A stretch of DNA of 64,000 nucleotides from Modicisalibacter sp049808615 (lineage in GTDB: Bacteria; Pseudomonadota; Gammaproteobacteria; Pseudomonadales; Halomonadaceae), in the NCBI RefSeq assembly GCF_049808615.1, contig NZ_JBNCAN010000016.1, positions 41,797 through 105,796 on the forward strand, in the 5' to 3' direction. Below, in pieces: positions 16,597-23,610 of this stretch (its first letter is position 1; the number at the start of each line of letters is the position of its first letter). The notes beneath the pieces were generated by a model, which worked only from the letters and a program-made list of their open reading frames with translations, had not been told where the DNA came from and searched no databases. A program made the position numbers and the translations under genes.

Positions 16597-17820
16597 ATGA
16601 ACAGACCAGCTTCACACGCACCTTTGACCCTGCTTGGCGGTCTCACGAGTGCCGAGTTCCTGGCAGAGTACTGGCAGAAAAAACCGCTGCTGATCCGTGG
16701 TGCCTTCCCCGGTTTCGTCTCGCCCCTTTCCCCGGACGAGCTGGCCGGTCTGGCCTGCGAGGACGGCATCGAGGCACGGCTGGTAGAAGAGCATGGCAAG
16801 GATGCAAACGGCGTCGATAAACCCTGGCGGGTCAGCCACGGCCCTTTCGATGAGGCCACCTTTGCGCGCCTGCCGAAATGCGACTGGACGCTGCTGGTTC
16901 AGGCCGTGGATCACTATGTGCCGGAAGTCAACGCGCTGCTCGAGCACTTCCACTTCCTGCCCCGCTGGCGACTCGACGACATCATGATCAGCTACGCGCC
17001 GCCCGGCGGTAGCGTCGGACCTCATGTCGATCAGTATGATGTCTTTCTACTCCAGGCCAGCGGCACGCGGCACTGGCAGCTTGGTGGCAAGGTCGCCGAC
17101 GATGCCCCGATCATTCGCGGCATCGATCTGCGTATCCTCGAGCGCTTCAAGGTTCAGCCAGATCAGGAGTGGCTGCTCGAGCCCGGCGACATGCTCTATC
17201 TCCCGCCGGGCATGGCCCATCATGGCGTCAGCAAATCCTCTGATTGCATGACCTTCTCCGTGGGTTTTCGCGCCCTGTCCGCGGACGAGTCCATCACCTC
17301 CTTTGCCGACTACTTGGGGGAACAGCTTCCGAACTCACGACGTTATGGCGATCCCGATCTCAGCCCCCCAACCCACCCGGGAGAAATCGATGATGCCGCC
17401 ATCGCACGCATGCGCGCATTGATTCTGAATACCCTGGACGATCCTGAGCAGATGCTGCAGTGGTTCGGTCGCGCCATGACACAGCCCAAATATCCCGATC
17501 AATTGATCGGTGCCGAGTCGCCCACGGTCATCGCCCACCTTGTTGCCGAGTTACAGGAAGGCACTCTGCTCGAACGTACCCTGGGGTCGCGTTTTGCCTA
17601 TCGCGATCATGGCAATTCAAGGGCCACGCTCTTCGTCGATGGCGATGGCCTGACCTGTGAAACTGGCCTTGCCGTTCTGCTGGCCGGCGATCGACCGATC
17701 GATGCCGATGCCCTGGATCACCCCGGCAGTGCCGAGCTGCTCGTTCAGTTGCTCGATCGAGGCAGTCTGTGCTGGCCATACGCGGATGACGAGCACGAAG
17801 AGGAAGACGAACACCCATGA
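16597..17820 (+). CDS. roxA: Ribosomal protein uL16 3-hydroxylase (JmjC oxygenase RoxA/YcfD)
   Basis: RoxA (YcfD) is a 2-oxoglutarate and Fe(II)-dependent oxygenase that hydroxylates an arginine of ribosomal protein uL16. The 407-residue protein has a JmjC fold with the iron triad visible as His143 and Asp145 in PHVDQYDVFLLQ and a histidine of the PPGMAHHG segment (about residue 208). A C-terminal dimerisation and winged-helix part ends in a very acidic tail (DDEHEEEDEHP). It is a little longer than the 373-residue Escherichia coli protein. It follows purB, the gene it neighbours in Escherichia coli too, and overlaps the next gene by 4 bases. Confidence 0.92.
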   Translation: MNRPASHAPLTLLGGLTSAEFLAEYWQKKPLLIRGAFPGFVSPLSPDELAGLACEDGIEARLVEEHGKDANGVDKPWRVSHGPFDEATFARLPKCDWTLLVQAVDHYVPEVNALLEHFHFLPRWRLDDIMISYAPPGGSVGPHVDQYDVFLLQASGTRHWQLGGKVADDAPIIRGIDLRILERFKVQPDQEWLLEPGDMLYLPPGMAHHGVSKSSDCMTFSVGFRALSADESITSFADYLGEQLPNSRRYGDPDLSPPTHPGEIDDAAIARMRALILNTLDDPEQMLQWFGRAMTQPKYPDQLIGAESPTVIAHLVAELQEGTLLERTLGSRFAYRDHGNSRATLFVDGDGLTCETGLAVLLAGDRPIDADALDHPGSAELLVQLLDRGSLCWPYADDEHEEEDEHP

Positions 17821-18254
17821 CGCCCGAAACCGCTGTCGAGATTCACCAAGGTGATTGGACACGCCTGGGCGAGCAGGCCAGCGATATCCGCCGACGCGTC
17901 TTCATCGAAGAACAAGCGGTGCCTCAGGAAGAGGAGTGGGATGGTCGCGACCCACAGTGTCTGCATTTTCTCGCCTACCGCAAAGGCCATGCCATCGGCA
18001 CGGCGCGCCTGCTACCGGACGGTCATATTGGCCGGGTGGCGGTACTGAAAGAGGCGCGCGGCCAAGGTATTGGCGAGCAGTTGATGCAGGCCGCCATTGA
18101 CGCAGCACAGCGACGTGGTGACCGCGAGATTCTGCTGGATGCCCAGATACAGGCTCTGAACTTTTATCGCAAATTGGGTTTTGACGTCTTTGGAGACGAG
18201 TTTCTCGACGCCGGAATACCGCATCGCAGCATGAGACTCTCCCTAAACGACTAG
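17817..18254 (+). CDS. GNAT-family N-acetyltransferase
   Basis: The 145-residue product is a single GNAT domain: the acetyl-CoA pyrophosphate loop is seen in GRVAVLKEARGQGIGEQLM, followed by a DAQIQALNFYRKLGFDVFGDEF segment typical of the YjcF/ElaA-like branch. The start of the chain (RRRVFIEEQAVPQEEEWDG) is also characteristic of that branch. The substrate is unknown. The ATG overlaps the roxA stop by 4 bases, so the two are almost certainly co-translated. A long non-coding gap follows. Confidence 0.88.
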   Translation: MTPETAVEIHQGDWTRLGEQASDIRRRVFIEEQAVPQEEEWDGRDPQCLHFLAYRKGHAIGTARLLPDGHIGRVAVLKEARGQGIGEQLMQAAIDAAQRRGDREILLDAQIQALNFYRKLGFDVFGDEFLDAGIPHRSMRLSLND

Positions 18255-18284
18255 TCACACTCCCCACGATCCCTGTCTTGGAAA

Positions 18285-18333
18285 TTTGACTACAAGGGCA
18301 AGCATGAACTCCTCTTCGTGTAGTCAAACTACA
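18285..18333. promoter_or_regulatory. TGTAGT-N3-ACTACA operator cluster upstream of aceA
   Basis: The 404-base gap before aceA holds a perfect palindrome TGTAGT-CAA-ACTACA (18319-18333). A third copy of the half site, in TTTGACTACA at 18285-18294, is an exact inverted match of TGTAGTCAAA at 18319-18328. Palindromes of this TGTAGT/ACTACA kind are bound by RpiR-family carbon regulators (HexR, RccR) in pseudomonads, so a role in glyoxylate-bypass control is a reasonable inference. Further on, TCACC-TTG-GGTGA (18371-18383) and a TATATA element (18390-18395) may be part of the promoter. The rest of the gap shows no gene. Confidence 0.6.
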
Positions 18334-18658
18334 ACGCTCCCTACCCCTAAATAATAATTGTTGAAGCCTGTCACCTTGGGTGATAGTGCTATATATGACA
18401 AGATCGAAGCATCGGCGGATCAAGCATGTAGTGGCTACCTCTAGGCGCCATTGATTAACCGGATTTCAACTTGTCTCCTGCGCATCCACCTTAACCAAGC
18501 ATCACACCGGTGGCTGCAAAGGAATCGCGGCTTCGCTGGTGCAGCATGACATCAAGCAGCATTCTGCACCGATTGGTTGTCGCAGCGCATCCAGACGGGT
18601 GCGTGCGACTGCCTTGAATCGCCCAAGAGATATTTTCCTACTGATGAAGGATGACTCC

Positions 18659-20257
18659 ATGTCAGCATTCCAAGACGAGATCAAGGCTATTGCCCAACTG
18701 CGTGAGGCCCAAGCAGGCAAATGGGAAGGTATCAATCCTCAGCACGCCGCTCGCATGCGACTCCAGAATCGCTTCAAGACCGGGCTGGAGATTGCCAAGC
18801 ACACCGCGAAAATCATGCGGGAGGACATGGCCGCCTATGATGCGGACAGCGCTCAGTACACCCAGTCCCTGGGTTGCTGGCACGGTTTCATTGGCCAGCA
18901 GAAACTGATCTCCATCAAGAAGCATTTTGGCACCACCAAGCGCCGCTACCTCTATCTGTCGGGCTGGATGGTGGCCGCCCTGCGCTCCGAATTCGGTCCC
19001 CTGCCCGACCAATCGATGCATGAGAAGACGGCGGTCCCGGCTCTGATCGAAGAGCTCTACACCTTCTTGAAGCAAGCTGACGCCTGGGAACTCAATCACC
19101 TGTTCCGCAGCCTGGAAGAAGCCCAGCAAGCCGGCAACGACGTGAAGGTCAAGGAAATCGAAAGCAAGATCGATGGTTTCGAGACCCATGTGGTGCCGAT
19201 CATCGCCGACATCGATGCGGGCTTTGGTAACGAGGAAGCCACCTATCTACTGGCGAAAAAGATGATCGAGGCTGGCGCCTGTGCCATCCAGCTCGAAAAT
19301 CAGGTCTCCGACGTCAAGCAGTGCGGCCACCAGGATGGCAAGGTCACCGTGCCCCATGCCGAGTTCCTGGCCAAGATCAACGCCGTGCGCTATGCCTTCC
19401 TGGAACTGGGGGTCGACGACGGTGTGATCGTGGCACGTACCGATTCCTTGGGTGCGGGCCTGACTCAGCAGATCGCCGTGACCAATGAACCGGGCGACCT
19501 GGGCGATCAGTACAACAGCTTCCTCGATGGCGACGAGATCGCAAGTGCCGACGACATCAATAACGGCGATGTGGTGCTCAAGCAAAATGGCAAGCTGATC
19601 AAGCCCAAGCGCTTGGCCAGCGGTCTGTACCAATTCAAGAAAGGCAGCGGCGAAGATCGGGTCGTGCTGGACTGCATCACCAGCCTGCAACATGGCGCGG
19701 ACCTGCTGTGGATCGAGACCGAGAAGCCCCATGTGGGACAGATCGCCGGCATGGTCAATCGCATCCGCGAGGCAGTGCCCAATGCCAAGCTCGTCTACAA
19801 CAACAGCCCGTCCTTCAACTGGACGCTGAATTTCCGCCAGCAAGTGTTCGATGCCTGGGAACAGGAAGGCAAGGACGTCTCAAACTACGACCGTGCCAAC
19901 CTGATGAGTGTCGAATATGACGATACCGAACTGGCTACGGTAGCGGATCGCTGGACCCGCAACTTCCAGAAGGATGCGTCTCGTGAAGCAGGTATCTTCC
20001 ATCACCTGATCACGCTGCCGACCTATCACACCGCCGCCCTGTCCACTGACAATCTGGCCAAGGGCTACTTCGGTGACGAAGGCATGCTGGCCTACGTGGC
20101 CGGAGTGCAGCGCAAGGAGATCCGCGAGGGCATCGCCACCGTCAAGCATCAGGACATGGCCGGCTCCAACCTGGGTGATGACCATAAGGAGTTCTTCTCC
20201 GGCGAAGGCGCCCTCAAGGCGGGCGGCAAGGACAACACCATGGGCCAGTTCGGTTAA
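18659..20257 (+). CDS. aceA: Isocitrate lyase
   Basis: AceA splits isocitrate into glyoxylate and succinate, the first step of the glyoxylate bypass needed for growth on acetate and fatty acids. The 532-residue protein is of the long, Pseudomonas type. It has the catalytic cysteine motif as KQCGHQDGK (KKCGH in Escherichia coli), preceded by IIADIDAGFGNEEATYLL, and a YNNSPSFNW active-site block. I chose the ATG at 18659 because GAAGGA lies 7 bases upstream and the protein opens MSAFQDEIKAIAQL; the open frame continues 40 codons upstream without support. The gene stands alone, with a putative RpiR-type operator upstream and an intrinsic terminator downstream. Malate synthase is not in this window. 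Confidence 0.96.
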   Translation: MSAFQDEIKAIAQLREAQAGKWEGINPQHAARMRLQNRFKTGLEIAKHTAKIMREDMAAYDADSAQYTQSLGCWHGFIGQQKLISIKKHFGTTKRRYLYLSGWMVAALRSEFGPLPDQSMHEKTAVPALIEELYTFLKQADAWELNHLFRSLEEAQQAGNDVKVKEIESKIDGFETHVVPIIADIDAGFGNEEATYLLAKKMIEAGACAIQLENQVSDVKQCGHQDGKVTVPHAEFLAKINAVRYAFLELGVDDGVIVARTDSLGAGLTQQIAVTNEPGDLGDQYNSFLDGDEIASADDINNGDVVLKQNGKLIKPKRLASGLYQFKKGSGEDRVVLDCITSLQHGADLLWIETEKPHVGQIAGMVNRIREAVPNAKLVYNNSPSFNWTLNFRQQVFDAWEQEGKDVSNYDRANLMSVEYDDTELATVADRWTRNFQKDASREAGIFHHLITLPTYHTAALSTDNLAKGYFGDEGMLAYVAGVQRKEIREGIATVKHQDMAGSNLGDDHKEFFSGEGALKAGGKDNTMGQFG

Positions 20258-20356
20258 GAGTGTTTTTCCAAACGCGTATATCGAATAGAGCTGGGGGGGG
20301 GCGCTCAACTTCCAGCAAGTAATGTAGTGGGCTCTGCGTCCGACTAGCCATTGCAG

Positions 20357-20382
20357 GGGAGGCTCTTCGCCTCCCTTTTTTA
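20357..20382 (+). terminator. Intrinsic terminator of aceA
   Basis: A perfect 7-bp stem GGGAGGC-TCTTC-GCCTCCC is followed directly by six T. It lies about 100 bases after the aceA stop. Between stop and stem is a run of nine G at 20293-20301. Confidence 0.9.
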
Positions 20383-20557
20383 TTGTTCGTTTTGTGGCTT
20401 TCTTTGCCATTCAGACCAACAACGGGACGCAGGCTCCGTCTCTCATCGCACCAAACTCCAGACCTGTAGTCTATTAATGAGTAGCCAATCCAGACCATTC
20501 GCGTTAAACTTCTAACAAAACACTGTTTCTAAACAAATCCATCTTGGAGATCAAGCC

Positions 20558-21031
20558 ATGAAGCTGACGCGTTATCTCCCTGTCATCGCATTGGGAATCT
20601 TGACGTTAGGGGGCTGTGCCAACAGCGACATCTACTCCGGTGATACGTATCGGGGTAGCCAGGCCAAAACTGGTCAGACAGTAACTTACGGCACCATCCA
20701 GGCGTTGCGCCCGGTAAGCATCCAGGCCGACGATCAGAATAGCGGTGTGCTTGGTGGGCTCGGTGGCGCAGTCATGGGTGGCCTGCTGGGCAATCAGATC
20801 GGTGGCGGCTCGGGCAGGACCATCGCCACGGCGGCCGGCGCCATCGGCGGTAGTGTTGCGGGCAAGAAGATCGAGGATAGCGCCAATCGAGTCAATGCGG
20901 TAGAGATGGAGATTCGTCGCGAGACCGGTGATACGGTGATCGTGGTCCAGAAAGCCGACCGGGACTGGCAAGTGGGCCAGCGCGTACGTCTGATAGGCAA
21001 CGGTGCCAACATGAGCGTGGCGCCCTATTGA
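20558..21031 (+). CDS. SlyB/Pcp-like glycine-zipper outer-membrane lipoprotein
   Basis: The 157-residue product has a signal peptide ending in the lipobox LTLGGC, then a short linker, a glycine-zipper two-helix segment (GVLGGLGGAVMGGLLGNQIGGG and a second GAIGGSVAGKK repeat) and a C-terminal beta domain (VIVVQKADRDWQVGQRVRL). This is the layout of SlyB/Pcp lipoproteins, which in enterobacteria belong to the PhoPQ regulon and have been linked to outer-membrane stability. It stands alone, with a strong hairpin after the stop codon. A TTGGAG ribosome site precedes the ATG. Confidence 0.85.
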   Translation: MKLTRYLPVIALGILTLGGCANSDIYSGDTYRGSQAKTGQTVTYGTIQALRPVSIQADDQNSGVLGGLGGAVMGGLLGNQIGGGSGRTIATAAGAIGGSVAGKKIEDSANRVNAVEMEIRRETGDTVIVVQKADRDWQVGQRVRLIGNGANMSVAPY

Positions 21032-21080
21032 TTCGAGATAGCCGCTGATTCAAGGAGATCGCGGCCCATGGCCCATGAAC

Positions 21081-21110
21081 AACAACCTCGCCATCATAGG
21101 CGAGGTTGTT
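21081..21110. terminator. Strong hairpin after the SlyB-like gene
   Basis: A perfect 12-bp inverted repeat (AACAACCTCGCC / GGCGAGGTTGTT, 6-base loop) lies 50 bases after the lipoprotein stop and between two convergent genes. It lacks a long T run on either side, so it could be a weak bidirectional terminator or an RNA-stabilising stem. Confidence 0.65.
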
Positions 21111-21153
21111 GATTACAGACGGATGGGTGATGCAACGAAAACCGTTTGAGCCA

Positions 21154-21432
21154 TCAGTGCGCCTTGGCGAGCCCCCAGCGCACCAGCTTGGTAATGCCCC
21201 AGACGATCAGTGCCAGCAGTAGCAGCGTCATCAACATGGAAATCGGCTTGACGACAAAGGTGGCGCCCAGCACTGCCAGCGCGATACCCCAGATCCAGCG
21301 GTCATCACGACTGCTCTTGAATGCCGCAGGCATCTTGCGCTCGAAGAAATTTCCCAAACCGCCGTCCCAGCCTCTCAGCGTCAGTGTCAGAATCAGGGCG
21401 AAGACAATCAGCCAAATCAAGGTCACGGTCAT
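21154..21432 (-). CDS. Small two-span membrane protein, function unknown
   Basis: The 92-residue product begins MTVTLIWLIVFALIL and has one N-terminal membrane span, a charged middle (RKMPAAFKSSRDDRWIWG) and a long hydrophobic C-terminal half that could cross the membrane once or twice, ending in KLVRWGLAKAH. I do not recognise a family. The start at 21432 is supported by AGGAG 7 bases upstream; an extension to 21477 has no ribosome site. It is convergent with the SlyB-like gene and separated from it by a strong hairpin. Confidence 0.75.
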   Translation of the reverse strand: MTVTLIWLIVFALILTLTLRGWDGGLGNFFERKMPAAFKSSRDDRWIWGIALAVLGATFVVKPISMLMTLLLLALIVWGITKLVRWGLAKAH

Positions 21433-21678
21433 GGCATTACTCCTAGAGTTAGGACAGCAGAATAAAGTGGCGTTCAAAATGTGACGGCAGGGTACTCCAG
21501 GCCTTCTTATCCGCGCAATAGCGATAGGCGCCCTCTCACCCCGACCGCTTGCAGGATCACCCTTGAATCATCGTCATCCAAACCCTGCTGCACATGAAAA
21601 TTCTTTGCGACTCCTGACAGACCATTGATTGGCACGTTACCATGAGAAGTACATATTTTATCGAAAGGTCCATCACAA

Positions 21679-22161
21679 ATGCAGATTGCGCAAAATTCCG
21701 TTGTTGCATTCCACTACACGCTGACCAATGATGCCGGTGAGGTATTGGACAGCTCGGAAGGTCGCGAGCCACTGACCTATCTTCACGGTTCCGGCAATAT
21801 CATTCCGGGTCTGGAGAAGGAGCTGGAAGGACGTGAGAATGGTGAAAAACTGCAAGTGACCGTCACACCAGAAGAAGGCTACGGCGAAAATCAGCCTGCG
21901 CTGGTGCAGGAAGTGCCGCGTGATGCCTTCCAGGGTGTCGAATCCGTTGAGCCGGGCATGCAGTTTCAGGCTCAGACCCAAGGCGGGCCGCTGATGGTTA
22001 CCGTGACCAGTGTAGAAGGCGATACCGTTACGGTCGATGGTAATCATCCGCTGGCAGGTCAGAAATTGAACTTCGATGTCAAAATTGCGGAAGTGCGCGA
22101 AGCGACTGAAGAAGAAGTCGAGCATGGCCACGTGCACGGTGAAGGCGGACATCAGCACTGA
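21679..22161 (+). CDS. slyD: FKBP-type peptidyl-prolyl isomerase, SlyD-like
   Basis: SlyD-type proteins catalyse cis-trans isomerisation of prolyl bonds and act as chaperones; the enterobacterial one also binds nickel. The 160-residue product has the split FKBP domain (VAFHYTLTNDAGEVLDSS, LTYLHGSGNIIPGLE) with the inserted-in-flap chaperone domain in the middle, and ends in a histidine-rich tail (HGHVHGEGGHQH) that could bind metal. The tail is much shorter than that of Escherichia coli SlyD. AAAGG precedes the ATG. It is monocistronic, with a clear terminator after it. Confidence 0.93.
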   Translation: MQIAQNSVVAFHYTLTNDAGEVLDSSEGREPLTYLHGSGNIIPGLEKELEGRENGEKLQVTVTPEEGYGENQPALVQEVPRDAFQGVESVEPGMQFQAQTQGGPLMVTVTSVEGDTVTVDGNHPLAGQKLNFDVKIAEVREATEEEVEHGHVHGEGGHQH

Positions 22162-22230
22162 TCATCCTGCCTCACCCTCTTCGATAGTGGTGAGGTGCGA
22201 AGCAGATGGCTGATCACGGATAGCTAATTA

Positions 22231-22258
22231 AAGAGGGCAGCCTTGGCTGCCCTCTTTT
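22231..22258. terminator. Bidirectional terminator after the slyD-like gene
   Basis: The stem AAGAGGGCAGC-CTTG-GCTGCCCTCTT, with a T run on the plus side and A residues on the other, sits between the slyD-like gene and the convergent DUF3047 gene. It can serve both. Confidence 0.85.
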
Positions 22259-22304
22259 GCGTTTGTCTGGCTCAGTTCGGTTAGCGTTTATCGATCCGCT
22301 TCCA

Positions 22305-22976
22305 TTACTCGGGACAGGAAGGCGCTTCTGACGATGCGGAAAAGCGAAGCCCACTGAACCAGGCCGTAGCATTGCCACCGGCATTGTCGCCGTCGCTCAT
22401 CAGCGCCACACCATCAACCTCCTTGGGGCTGCTGCCAAACAGCTTGCTGAAATCCTCGCGCACATCGCGCACCTCGGCGACCCATCGCCCGGCGTTCTGC
22501 CTGCCACTCTGCAGGGCCAGCAGTCGAGCACGATCGGTAAAGGCATTGACCCAATGTGTACCGACCGTCTGGTTGTTCGACCAGACATAGTTCACCGCCT
22601 GAACCTGCCAGGGCAAGATTCCCGTCTTGTTGGCCACATAGACCCGCGCCGGATAGTCGTCGCCTGCCTTGGTGGTCTCGTCGAGCCCCGGGTAGACGCT
22701 TCCCACCTTCCAGCACCAGCTTAGATACGGCGTCTTGGTCAGATCGATCTCGCGCTCCAGATATTTGGCGGACGCGCGACCATTGGCCTCAGCCTGAAGC
22801 ACCTGTTGCCCTGCCTGCGTGACCAAGGAGTAGCGAGTTTCGCCCTCGAAGGAGCGTGTCGGCCAATCGGCGATATCCTCAGCACTGAATTCCAGTGATT
22901 GCGCACCGGCCGTTGATGCGACCATCAACATCAGCCCACTCATCCAGCAGCGTCCGGCATGCATCAATGTCTTCAT
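22305..22976 (-). CDS. DUF3047 exported protein
   Basis: The 223-residue product has a signal peptide (cleavage near STAGA) and a beta-rich domain with the DUF3047 landmarks: FEGETRYSLV, ASAKYLEREIDL, YLSWCWKV, DDYPARVYV, VNYVWSNN and the DVREDFSKLFG segment. The function of DUF3047 is not known; export to the periplasm is an inference from the signal peptide. Its start overlaps the stop of the phosphatidyltransferase gene by 4 bases, and it is the last gene of a three-gene operon with the VTT-oxidoreductase fusion first. That context points to envelope lipid chemistry. Confidence 0.85.
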   Translation of the reverse strand: MKTLMHAGRCWMSGLMLMVASTAGAQSLEFSAEDIADWPTRSFEGETRYSLVTQAGQQVLQAEANGRASAKYLEREIDLTKTPYLSWCWKVGSVYPGLDETTKAGDDYPARVYVANKTGILPWQVQAVNYVWSNNQTVGTHWVNAFTDRARLLALQSGRQNAGRWVAEVRDVREDFSKLFGSSPKEVDGVALMSDGDNAGGNATAWFSGLRFSASSEAPSCPE

Positions 22977-23608
22977 GTCTTATCCTTTTCTGATTCACGA
23001 TGCCTGAGTGTGCGGTATCCCCCCCATAACCGCGTCATCGTCGTGATGATGCAGGCTGCGGCAAAGATGATCGCCAACACAGGGAAGTGCTCAGGCCAAA
23101 GACAAAAGGCGACAAACGCCAGGATTGTTTCGGTGCCCTCGGTTAGTCCATCGAGATAGAAGAAGGCCTTGTGCGTGAAGTGTGGTCGCTCTAGCCCATG
23201 CTTGGCGGCCATGATCGCAAATGCCAGAAAGGAGCTGCCGGTACCGACGAAGGCAACCAGTAGAAGCGTTGCCGCCATTGCATTGGCTCCAGGGTCCGCC
23301 AGCGCAAATCCCAGCACGACCGTCGCATAAAAGACGAAATCCAGCCCAATATCGAGAAAGCCACCGGCGTCGCTGTTGGTCCGGGTATGCCGCGCCAACG
23401 CCCCGTCCACCCCATCCGCCAGACGATTGAGCAGAATGACAACCAGCGCGGCGGCGTAGGCCTCCATGGCCAATAACGGTAGCGCCAGCATGCCGATGAC
23501 GAACCCGGCAAGGGTCACCTGATCCGGATTAACCCGATGACGGGCCAGACGTGTCGCAAGCCACGCCAACGGGGGCTGTACCCACTGCGTCGACCATCGA
23601 TCGAGCAT
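22973..23608 (-). CDS. CDP-alcohol phosphatidyltransferase family membrane protein
   Basis: The 211-residue integral membrane protein has the CDP-alcohol phosphotransferase signature DG-x2-DG-x-AR-x8-G-x3-D-x3-D, seen as DGVDGALAR ... GGFLDIGLD, which binds metal and the CDP moiety. Family members transfer a phosphatidyl or similar group to an alcohol such as glycerol phosphate, serine or inositol. About six membrane spans follow. The acceptor cannot be told from sequence. The gene starts 2 bases after the end of the VTT-oxidoreductase gene, with its ribosome site (GAGGT region) inside that gene, and overlaps DUF3047 by 4 bases. Confidence 0.9.
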   Translation of the reverse strand: MLDRWSTQWVQPPLAWLATRLARHRVNPDQVTLAGFVIGMLALPLLAMEAYAAALVVILLNRLADGVDGALARHTRTNSDAGGFLDIGLDFVFYATVVLGFALADPGANAMAATLLLVAFVGTGSSFLAFAIMAAKHGLERPHFTHKAFFYLDGLTEGTETILAFVAFCLWPEHFPVLAIIFAAACIITTMTRLWGGYRTLRHRESEKDKT

Positions 23609-23610
23609 GG

